Positions 51,731 through 60,352 of a stretch of DNA of 64,000 bases are shown here, in pieces. The translations under genes were made by a program, and so were the position numbers. Each line of letters opens with the position of its first letter. The first letter of the stretch is position 1. The notes beneath the pieces were generated by a model. The model was not told where the DNA came from, ran no database searches, and worked only from the letters and a program-made list of their open reading frames with translations. Origin of the DNA: Paucibacter sp. DJ2R-2 (GTDB lineage Bacteria > Pseudomonadota > Gammaproteobacteria > Burkholderiales > Burkholderiaceae_C); assembly GCF_025717675.1 (NCBI RefSeq), contig NZ_JAJIRT010000004.1, positions 186,001-250,000 on the forward strand. The letters run 5' to 3'.

Positions 51731-52306
51731 TCAGCTCGGCTCCGCCCGGCAGCCGCGCGGCTCGGCCTGCCAGCTCATGAGCTCGCCCCAGCTGGAGTCG
51801 GGCGCCGCCCGCTCCATGGCCGACTCGGCGGCCTGGCTCAGCTCCAGCCCGCTGGCACGCGGGCCGGTGGCAGCGGCGGCGCCGACGCGCAGGCTGGCGA
51901 ACAGCAGTTCATCCTGCAGCTCATACGGCCCGCTCAAGGCACGCTGCAAACGCGCCTGGATCTGTGCCAGCGGCGCTCGCTCCATATTCTGCAGAACCAC
52001 GGCAAAGCGCAAGGTGCCGATGCGCGCGACCACATCGTGGCCGCGCACCCGGCAGCGCAGGCGGGCCCCCACGGCCTGCAACAAGCCTTGCTGCTGCAGC
52101 GCTGAAAGCGCCTGGCCGCTGCGCTCGGCGCGCGCCTCGACCTGCATCAGCAGCAAGGCCGGCCGGGTGCCGACCCGGCGCGCCTGGCCCAACTCGCGGT
52201 TCATCAGCGCAGCCAGGCCCAACATGTCTTGCAACAGCTCCAGCGCCGGCAGCTCGCCGGCGCGGCGGCGCGGTCGCTCCAGGCTGGCCGGCAAAGGCAT
52301 TGGCAT
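51731..52306 (-). CDS. Degenerate GGDEF-like protein
   Basis: 191 residues. ATG at 52306 has GAGG 7 nt upstream (GAGGGAACGCC) and is preferred over a GTG at 52345. Sequence from about 45 on follows the GGDEF layout: RPALLLMQVEARAERSGQAL in place of the substrate-binding strand and helix, then VRGHDVVARIGTLRFAVVLQ, where GTLRF replaces the GGDEF loop. The catalytic signature is lost, so it is not a diguanylate cyclase. It may bind nucleotide or act through protein contact. There is no signal peptide. It is divergent from the ECF sigma factor across 279 bp of hairpin-rich sequence. Confidence 0.72.
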   Translation of the reverse strand: MPMPLPASLERPRRRAGELPALELLQDMLGLAALMNRELGQARRVGTRPALLLMQVEARAERSGQALSALQQQGLLQAVGARLRCRVRGHDVVARIGTLRFAVVLQNMERAPLAQIQARLQRALSGPYELQDELLFASLRVGAAAATGPRASGLELSQAAESAMERAAPDSSWGELMSWQAEPRGCRAEPS

Positions 52307-52380
52307 GGCGTTCCCTCGGTCCCAAACGGCAGTGATCTTGTTCACGGTCGCAGATTCTTTTTTTGATGGTGGGCAGCCCC

Positions 52381-52497
52381 GGCGTCAGCGACGCCGATGA
52401 CAGCCGGCCCCTGACACCCGCGCTGCGGGTGAAGGCACGACACCCTTCGACAGCCCCTTGTGTGGCCTCCCTGGAATCGACAAGCTGTCGTGCCTTC
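52381..52497. repeat. Cluster of inverted repeats upstream of the ECF sigma gene
   Basis: Three structures follow each other: GGCGTC-AGC-GACGCC (52381-52395), ACCCGC-GCT-GCGGGT (52416-52430), and a 12-bp perfect inverted repeat GAAGGCACGACA (52431-52442) with TGTCGTGCCTTC (52486-52497), 43 nt apart. None is followed by a T run in either direction. They lie 88-204 bp upstream of the ECF start and upstream of the degenerate GGDEF gene on the other strand. Confidence 0.7.
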
Positions 52498-52584
52498 CCT
52501 TGTTAAAACGCAGCCCGCAGCGCAAACCCGACATGGCCGATGAAAAAAATTGAGGTCGCGGCCGGCTGCTAGAGTGCCTGCCCA

Positions 52585-53136
52585 ATGAGCGACATCACCC
52601 AACTGCTGCGCGCCGCCCAAGACGGCGACCGCCAGGCCACCGATCAGGTGATGGCCTTGCTCTACGCCGACCTCCAGCGCCTGGCCCGACGCCGCCTGCA
52701 GCAGGCCGGCCACCTGACCCTGCTCGACCCCACCGGCCTGGTGCACGAAAGCTATCTGCGCCTGCAGGCCAGCGGCCAGCTCGACTTCCCCGACCGCAAG
52801 CATTTCCTGGCCTATGCCGCCAAGGTGATGCACAGCATCGTCATCGACCTGGTGCGCAGCCGCCAGGCCGAGCGCCACGGCGGCGGCCTGGAGCAGCTGA
52901 CCCTGAACACGGCCGTGGCCAATCTGCCGCCGCAAGGCGACGAGCAAATCCTGCGCGTGCACGAAGCGCTGGAAGAGCTGGCCGCCCTGGAGCCGCGCCT
53001 GGCCCAGGTGGTGGAGATGCGCTACTTCGGCGGCCTGCTGGAAAGCGAGATCGCCGAAAGCCTGGGCGTGACCGAGCGCACCGTGCAGCGCGATTGGCAG
53101 AAAGCCCGGCTGTTCCTGTCCATGTCCCTGAGCTGA
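52585..53136 (+). CDS. ECF-type RNA polymerase sigma factor
   Basis: 183 residues, with region 2 at about 10-90 (LLYADLQRLARRRLQQAGHL, DPTGLVHESYLRLQ, FLAYAAKVMHSIVIDLVRS) and region 4 at about 120-180 (LEPRLAQVVEMRYFGGLLESE, GVTERTVQRDWQKARLFL). It belongs to the Sigma70_ECF branch usually encoded beside a serine/threonine kinase; here the kinase begins 4 nt after its stop. There is no anti-sigma factor, so activity is more likely controlled by phosphorylation or by the kinase protein itself. Its own target promoters cannot be read from this window. Confidence 0.9.
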   Translation: MSDITQLLRAAQDGDRQATDQVMALLYADLQRLARRRLQQAGHLTLLDPTGLVHESYLRLQASGQLDFPDRKHFLAYAAKVMHSIVIDLVRSRQAERHGGGLEQLTLNTAVANLPPQGDEQILRVHEALEELAALEPRLAQVVEMRYFGGLLESEIAESLGVTERTVQRDWQKARLFLSMSLS

Positions 53137-53140
53137 ACGG

Positions 53141-55852
53141 ATGGCCGAGATCGACAAAGCCCGCTGGGCCCGCCTGAGCCCCCTGCTCGATGAACTGCTG
53201 GACCTGGCGCCCGAGCAGCGCCCCGCCCGCCTGCAAGCCCTGCGCGATCAGGCCGAGCTGGGCCCCGAGCTGAGCACAGACTTGATCGAGGACCTGGCCG
53301 AGCTGCTGCTCCGGCAAGAGGCCCTGGAGGCCGAGGACTTTCTCGCCAGCCCCGCTCTCAGCGTGGCCGAGGCCGCCAGCACCCACAACCAGGCCGGCCA
53401 AACGGTGGGCGCTTACACCCTGGAGCGCGAAATCGGCCAGGGCGGCATGGGCACGGTCTGGCTGGCCCGCCGCACCGACGGTCGCTTCGAAGGCCAGGTG
53501 GCGATCAAATTCCTGAACACCGGACTGCTGGGCCGCGGCGACGCCGGCCGCTTTGCCCGCGAAGGCCAGATCCTGGCCCGGCTGACCCATCCGCACATTG
53601 CCCGCCTGATCGATGCCGGCGTGGCGCCCGAACACCAGCAGCCCTATCTGGTGCTGGAATACATCGACGGCCTGCCCTTGGACCGCTTCTGCGTCGAGCG
53701 CGGTCTCGACTGCGAAGCCCGGGTGCGCCTGTTCCTCGATGTGCTGGCCGCCGTGGCTCATGCCCACACCCGCCTGATCCTGCACCGAGACCTCAAGCCC
53801 ACCAACATCCTGGTGACGGCGGCCGGCGAGGTGAAGCTGCTGGACTTCGGCATCGCCAAGCTGCTCCACCGCGCGGGCGACGATGACACCACGCCCCCCG
53901 GCGCTGCCACCGAGCTGACCCGTGTGGCTGGACGCGCTTACACGCCGCGTTATGCCGCGCCCGAGCAGATGCAGGGCGGCGAGGTGACCACCGCCACCGA
54001 TGTCTATGCCCTGGGCGTGCTGCTCTACCTTTTGCTCAGCGGCCAGCACCCGACCGAGGGCCGCGACGAGGCGCAGACCACCCCGCTGGAGCGCCTGCGC
54101 ACCCTGGTCGAGGTGGAGCCGAAGAAAGTGTCAGAGCGCGTGCCCAGCGGCGTGGCCCGCCAGCTGCGCGGTGACCTGGACACCATCGTCGCCAAGGCGC
54201 TCAAAAAGGCGCCGGCCGAGCGCTATGCCAATGCCGCAGCCTTGGCCGAAGACCTGCGGCGCTGGCTGGGCCATGAACCCATCCTGGCGCGGCCGGACCG
54301 CCCTGGCTATATCTTGCGCAAGTTCTTGCGCCGGCATCGCGTCTGGGTGGCAGCGGGCAGCGCTGCCGTGCTGGGCCTGTCATCCCTGACCGCGCTGAGC
54401 CTGAGCCAGGCCCGACGGGCCGAGCAGGCCGAACATGTCGCACGCCAGCGCAGCAGCGAATCGGATGAGTTGCTCAGCTATCTCCTAGGCGAATTCGCCG
54501 ACAAGCTGCGCCCGGTCGGTCGACTGGACCTGCTGGACAGCGTCGGAGCCAAGGCCCTGGCCCATCTGGGCGCAGCCCGTGGCGCCAACGCGGCACCGCC
54601 CAGCCCGCAGGCGCGGCTGCAACAAGCCAAGGCCTTGACCGTGCTGGGAGAAGTCCAGGTGTCCAAGCTGCAGCTCGACGCCGCCGTGGCGCCGCTGCAG
54701 TCGGCCCAGGCCTTGCTGGCACAAGTACAGCCGGAGCCAGAGCTGGCGGGGCCGTGGTACCGGGCACAAGGTGCTGCCGCGTTCTGGCTGGGCCATGTGC
54801 ACTACACGCAGCGCCACTTTGCAGAAGCGCGCCAGCAATTCGAGGCCTATCGTGATTTCAGCCAAGCCTGGCTGGACGCAGCACCGGGCGAGCTGGACGC
54901 CATGGTCGAGCTCTCCTATGCGCTCAACAGCCTGGGGAGCCTGCAACTGGACAGCGGTGATTTGCCCGGAGCCACCCGGTTGTTCCAGGCGTCCATTGCG
55001 CTGAAACAGCGCGCTCTGAGCCAGGACCCGCAGCAGCTGGGCCTCAAGGCCGAGCTGGCCGACAGCCTGACCTGGCTGGGAACCGCCTTGCTTTGGCAAG
55101 GTGAGCTGCAACAAGCCCGGACCTTGTTCATCGAGGCCTTGCGCGATGTCGAAGCCAATCGAGCCCTGGCGCCAGCCGACCTCGACTGGACGGCCCGCGC
55201 CGCCACGGTGCGCGACTGGATTGCCCAGGCCGAGGCCGCACTGAAGCACACGGAGCTCGCGCAAGAGCAATACCGGGCAGCCGCCGAGTTGATGCGCAAG
55301 CTGCTGCGCCAGGACCCCAATGAGCGCGGCTGGCAACAGCAGTTGCAGCGGATCGAAGCCGGTCAGCTGGCCCTGCGCAGCCACACGAGAGCCGCTCAAT
55401 TGGCGCAAGCGAAAGCCTTGGACCAGGCATTGCGCGAGCAGGCACAGAAGGCCTCAGCGGCGGCAGGCCTGCGCCGTCTGCCGCTGCGCGTCAAGGTCGG
55501 CCTGGAGTTGGCGGCGGCACTGGAGGCGGCGGGGCAAGCTCAGGCCGCCGGCGAGGCCCTCGCCCAATGGGTCGCCCCGCTGCAGGACGGGCTGAAACGC
55601 AGCCCCACCGACCTGCCTCTGTTGGACGCCTTTGCCCAGCAGCAGCTGGACTTGGCGGCCTGGCGCAGCCAGCACGAGAGCACGGCGGCCGGGGCAGCGC
55701 TCTGTCAGGCACTGGTGACCCAATTGGACAAACAAAGGCCCTTGCTGCGCGTTCATCACGGCATCACCCGCAGCTGGGTGCGGGCACATTCCTGCCTGAA
55801 CCGGGAGGCCGAGGTCAAAGAAGAACGGGACTGGCTGGAACAGCGGCACTGA
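53141..55852 (+). CDS. Membrane serine/threonine protein kinase with TPR-like extracytoplasmic domain
   Basis: 903 residues. After an N-terminal helical domain (1-90), the kinase domain (about 92-370) is complete: glycine loop IGQGGMGTVW, catalytic HRDLKPTN with D217, and the metal-binding DFG at 235-237. A single membrane helix (about 400-420, VWVAAGSAAVLGLSSLTALS) follows, and the remaining about 480 residues are helical repeats with several A-x-x-Y/L patterns that look like TPR or similar helical repeats and would face outside. The kinase should respond to an extracytoplasmic signal and modify the ECF sigma encoded 4 nt upstream, as in sigma/kinase pairs such as EcfP-PknT of Vibrio. The pairing here is inferred from context. 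Confidence 0.93.
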   Translation: MAEIDKARWARLSPLLDELLDLAPEQRPARLQALRDQAELGPELSTDLIEDLAELLLRQEALEAEDFLASPALSVAEAASTHNQAGQTVGAYTLEREIGQGGMGTVWLARRTDGRFEGQVAIKFLNTGLLGRGDAGRFAREGQILARLTHPHIARLIDAGVAPEHQQPYLVLEYIDGLPLDRFCVERGLDCEARVRLFLDVLAAVAHAHTRLILHRDLKPTNILVTAAGEVKLLDFGIAKLLHRAGDDDTTPPGAATELTRVAGRAYTPRYAAPEQMQGGEVTTATDVYALGVLLYLLLSGQHPTEGRDEAQTTPLERLRTLVEVEPKKVSERVPSGVARQLRGDLDTIVAKALKKAPAERYANAAALAEDLRRWLGHEPILARPDRPGYILRKFLRRHRVWVAAGSAAVLGLSSLTALSLSQARRAEQAEHVARQRSSESDELLSYLLGEFADKLRPVGRLDLLDSVGAKALAHLGAARGANAAPPSPQARLQQAKALTVLGEVQVSKLQLDAAVAPLQSAQALLAQVQPEPELAGPWYRAQGAAAFWLGHVHYTQRHFAEARQQFEAYRDFSQAWLDAAPGELDAMVELSYALNSLGSLQLDSGDLPGATRLFQASIALKQRALSQDPQQLGLKAELADSLTWLGTALLWQGELQQARTLFIEALRDVEANRALAPADLDWTARAATVRDWIAQAEAALKHTELAQEQYRAAAELMRKLLRQDPNERGWQQQLQRIEAGQLALRSHTRAAQLAQAKALDQALREQAQKASAAAGLRRLPLRVKVGLELAAALEAAGQAQAAGEALAQWVAPLQDGLKRSPTDLPLLDAFAQQQLDLAAWRSQHESTAAGAALCQALVTQLDKQRPLLRVHHGITRSWVRAHSCLNREAEVKEERDWLEQRH

Positions 55853-55950
55853 GCTCAGCGCCGGCTGCGAGTGCTGGCATATGAAACAAGCTCACCGGCT
55901 CATTGGCATGAATCAAGCAACGGACCGGCACATTCCGGAGAGGGTTTCGT

Positions 55951-56340
55951 ATGAGCAACACCACCAGCATCTACTACGTCAAAGCATCGCCCACGGGCAG
56001 CCGCAGCTCACCCATGAATGCGAGCTGCAGCTATTTCGCTGACCCCGCCTGCCAGCAGCCGATCTCCGGCACCCTGGTCTACGGCCAGGGCATCACGAAT
56101 TGCCAGATCGCCCAGGCCAGCGGGTCCGGCCTGCAGCTGAAGAGCGCCACCTACGACACACTGAACCAGCCGGCGGCCAGCACGACCAGCAATTTCGTCA
56201 CCGCTGTGAACGGCGTGGTCACCATCCCCATGCCGGCCGACGGCAGCAGCACCAAGGGCGTGATCCTGGTCTTCTCGGATGCGAACACGAGCGCGCTCTA
56301 TCCGAGCTACGACCCACAGATCCGCAACAACGGCAACTGA
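55951..56340 (+). CDS. Small hypothetical protein after the ECF/kinase pair
   Basis: 129 residues; ATG at 55951 follows GAGAGGG at a spacing of 6. There is no signal peptide or membrane segment. The sequence is Ser/Thr/Asn-rich and beta-like, with three cysteines (SCSYFADPACQQ, GITNCQ), a VVTIPMPADGSSTKGVILVF stretch and an Asn/Tyr-rich end (YPSYDPQIRNNGN). I do not recognise it. It lies 98 nt after the kinase stop and 9 nt before the convergent RDD gene. It may belong to the regulon of the ECF factor. Confidence 0.55.
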   Translation: MSNTTSIYYVKASPTGSRSSPMNASCSYFADPACQQPISGTLVYGQGITNCQIAQASGSGLQLKSATYDTLNQPAASTTSNFVTAVNGVVTIPMPADGSSTKGVILVFSDANTSALYPSYDPQIRNNGN

Positions 56341-56348
56341 GGCCGCGC

Positions 56349-57359
56349 TCAGTCCGGTGTCTGCGGCGGCGGCGAAGGCTGGCCCTCAGACACCGGCGGC
56401 AGGCGCCGCTGCGCGCGCAAGTCCAACACCACCGTGTGCGCCGTCTTGTCCTGCAGCCCCTGCCGGTTTGGGTCCCAGAGGATCTGCAGCAGACCGATGC
56501 CACCGGTGACGGTGGCCGCGGCATAACCGCCAAAACGCCTGAAGCCCAACATCAAGGTCATGGGCTTGCCGCTGAGTTCCTGCACACGCAGGCCCAGCAG
56601 ACGCTTGCCCAGGGTCTGGCCCGGCCAGAGCAGGGGCAGCAGGCAGAAATACAGCGCCGGCGTCACATAGTGGCGCAGCAGCTCATCCATCCAGCGCTGG
56701 GCGGCCTTGAGCCAACGCATGGCCTGGGGCTGGCCGGCCAGCACCACTTCTTCACGCAGCTGATCCAGCTGTTTCTCCTGCGCGCGGACCAGGCCGTGCA
56801 AGGCTTGGTGGTGCACCTCGAGGGCCGCGGCTCGCACTGCGGCTGATGCCGCGGCATCTGCGGCATCGACGCTCCCTTCCGGCTCGTCCTCCGCCCGCTC
56901 ACGCAACTCGCGCAACTCAGCCTTGCTGAGCGTGCCGCTCGCTTGGCTGGCGGTCTCGGCCGCCGACTCGGCATCAGCCTCCGGGTCGCCCTGAAACAGC
57001 GTCACCACACCCTGGTAGCTGAACCAGGCCACCAGCAGCCAGGCCAACCAGCGCCGCTGCGGCCGCAGCATCGGGGGCGGTGACGCCGCCGGTTCGGCGC
57101 CGGCCTCGCCGCGCTGCCGCCGCCGCCAGCGCAGGCGAGCGAACACCTCGGGTCGAAACTGGCGCAGCCAGGTGTAGAGCCCCAGGGCCGCAGCCATCAT
57201 CAGCCAGTTGTTGGCCAGCTGACTCACCAGGGCGAGTACCGCCACATCGATGCCCATGGCCAGGGCCCGCTGGCGCGGCGTGGCCAAAGGCTGGCCGAGC
57301 AGCTCGGGCGCGACATTGAAGTCCTCAGGCGTGACGGTGGCGCGCGGATCTTGGGGCAT
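56349..57359 (-). CDS. RDD-family membrane protein with charged insert
   Basis: 336 residues from ATG at 57359 (MPQDPRATVTPEDFNVAPE). The RDD core is split: the first part (RQRALAMGIDVAVLALVSQL, then GLYTWLRQF) and the second (LLPLLWPGQTLGKRLLGLRV, MLGFRRFGGYAAATVTGGIG, LQDKTAHTVVLDLRA) are separated by about 130 residues that contain one more membrane helix and an acidic, Ala/Glu-rich coiled-coil-like region. RDD proteins are inner-membrane proteins of loosely known function, sometimes Na/H antiporters. An upstream ATG at 57443 is in frame but its product would be basic and Pro/Cys-rich, so it is less likely; neither has a good ribosome site. Its upstream region contains the MITE at 57485. 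Confidence 0.82.
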   Translation of the reverse strand: MPQDPRATVTPEDFNVAPELLGQPLATPRQRALAMGIDVAVLALVSQLANNWLMMAAALGLYTWLRQFRPEVFARLRWRRRQRGEAGAEPAASPPPMLRPQRRWLAWLLVAWFSYQGVVTLFQGDPEADAESAAETASQASGTLSKAELRELRERAEDEPEGSVDAADAAASAAVRAAALEVHHQALHGLVRAQEKQLDQLREEVVLAGQPQAMRWLKAAQRWMDELLRHYVTPALYFCLLPLLWPGQTLGKRLLGLRVQELSGKPMTLMLGFRRFGGYAAATVTGGIGLLQILWDPNRQGLQDKTAHTVVLDLRAQRRLPPVSEGQPSPPPQTPD

Positions 57360-57484
57360 GGGAGGGCAGGCAGTGGCAGGGCAGGGAAAGCAAGGCGGTC
57401 GTGGCCGTCGGCTGCACTCTAAGCGATGCCAGCTGTGAGTCACACGCCATGACAGACAATCGCCGCCGCCGGCTCGGAGGAGCC

Positions 57485-57650
57485 TAAGAACTTATCCGTA
57501 AATAGTCAGGGTCGGCTGGCGGCCGCTTTGAACGCATTGCTGCGTTGCAGATCCTCGCGATACCTACGGGTATCGCTCCGGTCTGCGCCTTGCTCTGCGC
57601 TCAAATCGCCTTGCCATCCTCTGACCCGCCTATTTGCGGACAAGTTCTAA
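57485..57650. mobile_element. MITE, 160 bp, with TAA target-site duplication
   Basis: TAA flanks both ends (57485-57487 and 57648-57650). Terminal inverted repeats are GAACTTATCCGTAAATAG and, from the right end, GAACTTGTCCGCAAATAG, 16 of 18 matching. The centre carries a perfect 8-bp stem GCGATACC/GGTATCGC with a TACG loop. The stem is flanked by ATCCTC and TCCGGT..CTGCGC, as in the repeat at 2707-2843. No coding capacity. A 3-bp TNA-type duplication is compatible with mobilisation by an IS5-family (IS1031-type) transposase; this is inference. Confidence 0.82.
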
Positions 57651-57719
57651 GCCCAACAATTCGACCAGACACGCGCGCGCACTCGCGGGTCTGAAGATCG
57701 GAGAAAGGTCCCAGCGACG

Positions 57720-59957
57720 ATGCAACGCTCAGTTCCCCATCAGCTCCGCCGCACAGCCAGCCCCGGGCTGCGCAGCCTGACGCTGTGCTTTTTCACCCTG
57801 TTCGCGGCAAGCACGCTGGCGCCGGCCGCGCCCGCCGGCGGCCCGCCGGAAGCCGGCCGGCCACGCGTCGGCCTGGTGCTGTCGGGCGGTGGTGCACGCG
57901 GCCTGGCCCATATCGGTGTGCTCAAGGCCTTGCAGCAGCTGCAAGTGCCGGTGGACCTGGTCGTGGGCACCAGCATGGGGGCGGTGGTCGGCGGCGCCTA
58001 TGCGGCCGGACGCAGCGTCGAAGAACTCGAGCAGCTGGTGCGCACGGCCGACTGGACCCGCATCCTGGCCGACCGACCCGCGCGACCGGATCTGAGCTTC
58101 CGGCGCCGCGAGGAAGACCGCCTGCTGGCCTCCCGCATCGAGCTGGGCCTGGACCGGGAAGGCTTGTTGCTGCCCAGTTCGGCCGCCGGCAACAGTGCGC
58201 TCGAGTTCACCCTGGAGCGGCTGGCACCCAACCAGCGCTCCGAGCAAGCGATCGATCAACTGGCCCTGCCCTTCCAGGCCCTGGCCACCGATCTGGTCAA
58301 CGGCCGCTTGGTTGTGCTCAAGGACACGCCGCTGAACCAGGCCATGCGTGCGTCGATGGCGGTGCCGGGGCTGTTCTCGCCGGTGCGGGTCAAGGGCCGG
58401 CTGCTGGTGGACGGCGGCCTGGTGCGCAACCTCGGCGTCGACGTGGCTAGGGCCATGGGCGCCGACGTGATCATCGCCGTCAATGTCGGCTCGCCCCTGC
58501 TGGATGAGCAGGAGATCCAGAGCGCGCTCAGCGTCACGGATCAGATGATCAAGATCCTGACCACCCAGAATGTCGAGCGCTCGCTGGAGGAACTGGGCAG
58601 CGCCGATGTCTTGCTGACGCCGGAAATGAGCGGTATCGGCCTGACCGATTTCGAATCCGCCGAGCGCGCCATCGATGACGGCCTCTTGACCGCCTTGGCG
58701 GCCAGCGAACGCCTGCGCGCGCTCGCCCTGCCCGCGCCGCGCTACGCCCTGCATGAAGAGCGCCGCCGCCTGCGCAGCCAGGCCGAGGCCGGGCCCTTGC
58801 CGCTGGCGGCCCTGCGCATCCAGGGCAGCCGCTTCACCAACCCGCAGGCCCTGCAGCGCGAGATCGACCTGCAGCCCGGCCAGTCCACCAGCCGCGAGCG
58901 CATCCAGCAGGCCAGCGCTCAGCTCTACGGGCGTGGCGACTTCGAACGGGTGCAGACCCAGGTCAGCGACGATCAGGGGCGGCGCGAGGTCGTGATGACG
59001 GTGACCGAAGCGGCCTGGCAGCGCAGCCGCCTGCGCCTGGGCATCGAACTGGCCAGCGACTTCAAGAGCTTCAACCGCAACACCTTGTCGGCCCTGCACA
59101 CCTTGAGCTGGCTGAACAGCTGGGGTGCCGAGCTGCGCAGCAGCGTCAAGCTGGGCAGCTACAAGGAGCTCAAGTCCAGCGTGATGCAGCCGCTGGGGCC
59201 GGGCTCTCGCTGGTATGTGGAGCCTTCGCTCGAGATCATGGGCATCCGCGACAACGAATCGCTCAAGCCCTATCAATGGGATATGGCGCATCTGGGCTTC
59301 GCCTTGGGCCGGCAACTCGGCGCCTGGGGTGATGTGCAGCTGGCGGGCTTGCGCATCCGTTCGGACTATCGCGACGCCGACTTCCGCATCCGCGCCAACT
59401 TCGGTGTGCCGGAATTCCGCTGGCGCCTGGACAGCCTGGACGCGCCCGCCTTCCCGAGCAGCGGCCGCCTGCTCAACCTGGCGCTGCGCCGCTACCCGCT
59501 GACCGTGGAAGGCCAGGCCTCGACCTACCAGATCAAGTTCATGCAGGCCTTCCGGCGCGGCGAATGGGCCGGCCACCTCTACGGCGCCTATGCCGGCAGC
59601 CTGGGGGAGGCACGCATCGAGCTGCCGCAGGGCGAAGGTCTGGGCGGCTTCCTGCGCCTCTCGGGCAGCGAGCCGAGCTCCAAGACCCAGTCCTATGCCC
59701 TGACCCGCGTGGTGCTGGCGCGCCGCGTCGGCCAGATGCCGGTCGGCTTCGGTGACGCCGTGCGCGCCGGCTTCTCGCTGGAGCTGGGCCAGGAGCTGGC
59801 CGTGCCCTACGGCGAGCGCACGCTGCGCAGCCTGAATCGCTTCGCGGCCAGCGGCTTCGTCGCGGTGGACTCGCGCTTCGGCCCGGTCTATCTGGCCCTG
59901 GGCGCCACGCGCGACGGCGGCGGCCGCCTCTACTTCTTCGTCGGTCCGGTCTGGTGA
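57720..59957 (+). CDS. Patatin-type phospholipase autotransporter (type Vd, PlpD-like)
   Basis: 745 residues. A signal peptide (about 1-38) precedes a patatin domain (about 45-330): oxyanion-hole motif G56-G-G-A-R-G61, nucleophile S85 in G83-T-S-M-G87 and the catalytic D231-G-G. Next is a POTRA-like module (about 365-440), then a beta-barrel of the Omp85 superfamily to the end (FVGPVW with a C-terminal aromatic). The plan is that of PlpD-type type Vd secretion: the barrel secretes or displays the fused lipase. The product likely hydrolyses phospholipids at or outside the cell surface. The gene begins 70 bp after the MITE, which therefore supplies part of its upstream region. Confidence 0.92.
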   Translation: MQRSVPHQLRRTASPGLRSLTLCFFTLFAASTLAPAAPAGGPPEAGRPRVGLVLSGGGARGLAHIGVLKALQQLQVPVDLVVGTSMGAVVGGAYAAGRSVEELEQLVRTADWTRILADRPARPDLSFRRREEDRLLASRIELGLDREGLLLPSSAAGNSALEFTLERLAPNQRSEQAIDQLALPFQALATDLVNGRLVVLKDTPLNQAMRASMAVPGLFSPVRVKGRLLVDGGLVRNLGVDVARAMGADVIIAVNVGSPLLDEQEIQSALSVTDQMIKILTTQNVERSLEELGSADVLLTPEMSGIGLTDFESAERAIDDGLLTALAASERLRALALPAPRYALHEERRRLRSQAEAGPLPLAALRIQGSRFTNPQALQREIDLQPGQSTSRERIQQASAQLYGRGDFERVQTQVSDDQGRREVVMTVTEAAWQRSRLRLGIELASDFKSFNRNTLSALHTLSWLNSWGAELRSSVKLGSYKELKSSVMQPLGPGSRWYVEPSLEIMGIRDNESLKPYQWDMAHLGFALGRQLGAWGDVQLAGLRIRSDYRDADFRIRANFGVPEFRWRLDSLDAPAFPSSGRLLNLALRRYPLTVEGQASTYQIKFMQAFRRGEWAGHLYGAYAGSLGEARIELPQGEGLGGFLRLSGSEPSSKTQSYALTRVVLARRVGQMPVGFGDAVRAGFSLELGQELAVPYGERTLRSLNRFAASGFVAVDSRFGPVYLALGATRDGGGRLYFFVGPVW

Positions 59958-60352
59958 GCGGTCACCCTGAAGCTACGTAACGTCCATCTTACATAGCGCA
60001 GTTTGGTAGCGAAATTCGGCACCCTGGGCCGCGCCACAGGGCCTGTGCCACAAGTCACTCGCCAAGACGAGGGCGGGCTCAGACACTGCGCATCGCCCTG
60101 AAACACGGGGCTTTGCAGCGCCCGCCGAGATTCAAACGACCACGACGGGCACCGCAAACCACCATCCAGGGAGGGTGCCCCATGTCTTCAACAATCAGCC
60201 AGCACGGAGCCGTACACGGCCCCGCTTGCCGGACCACAGCGCCGCACTGAAGCGGCCCCACTCCTGAATACCTCCTGTCGATGACTCACAAGGTCGTCGT
60301 GGCAGAGCCCTGCCTGACACCTCCCTTCACCACATTGGGAACTCAAGACATC
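59958..60352. other. Intergenic region ahead of the lipoprotein cluster
   Basis: 395 bp with no gene I can support. Short frames exist on both strands but lack ribosome sites, conserved features or codon use like that of neighbours. No hairpin with a T run was found. It presumably contains the promoter of the three-lipoprotein array. Confidence 0.4.

Noticed and set aside
59930-60261. Two short minus-strand frames of about 60-75 codons after the patatin gene
   Set aside because: They overlap each other or the patatin stop, have no ribosome site, and encode basic Arg/Pro-rich sequence typical of random high-GC frames.
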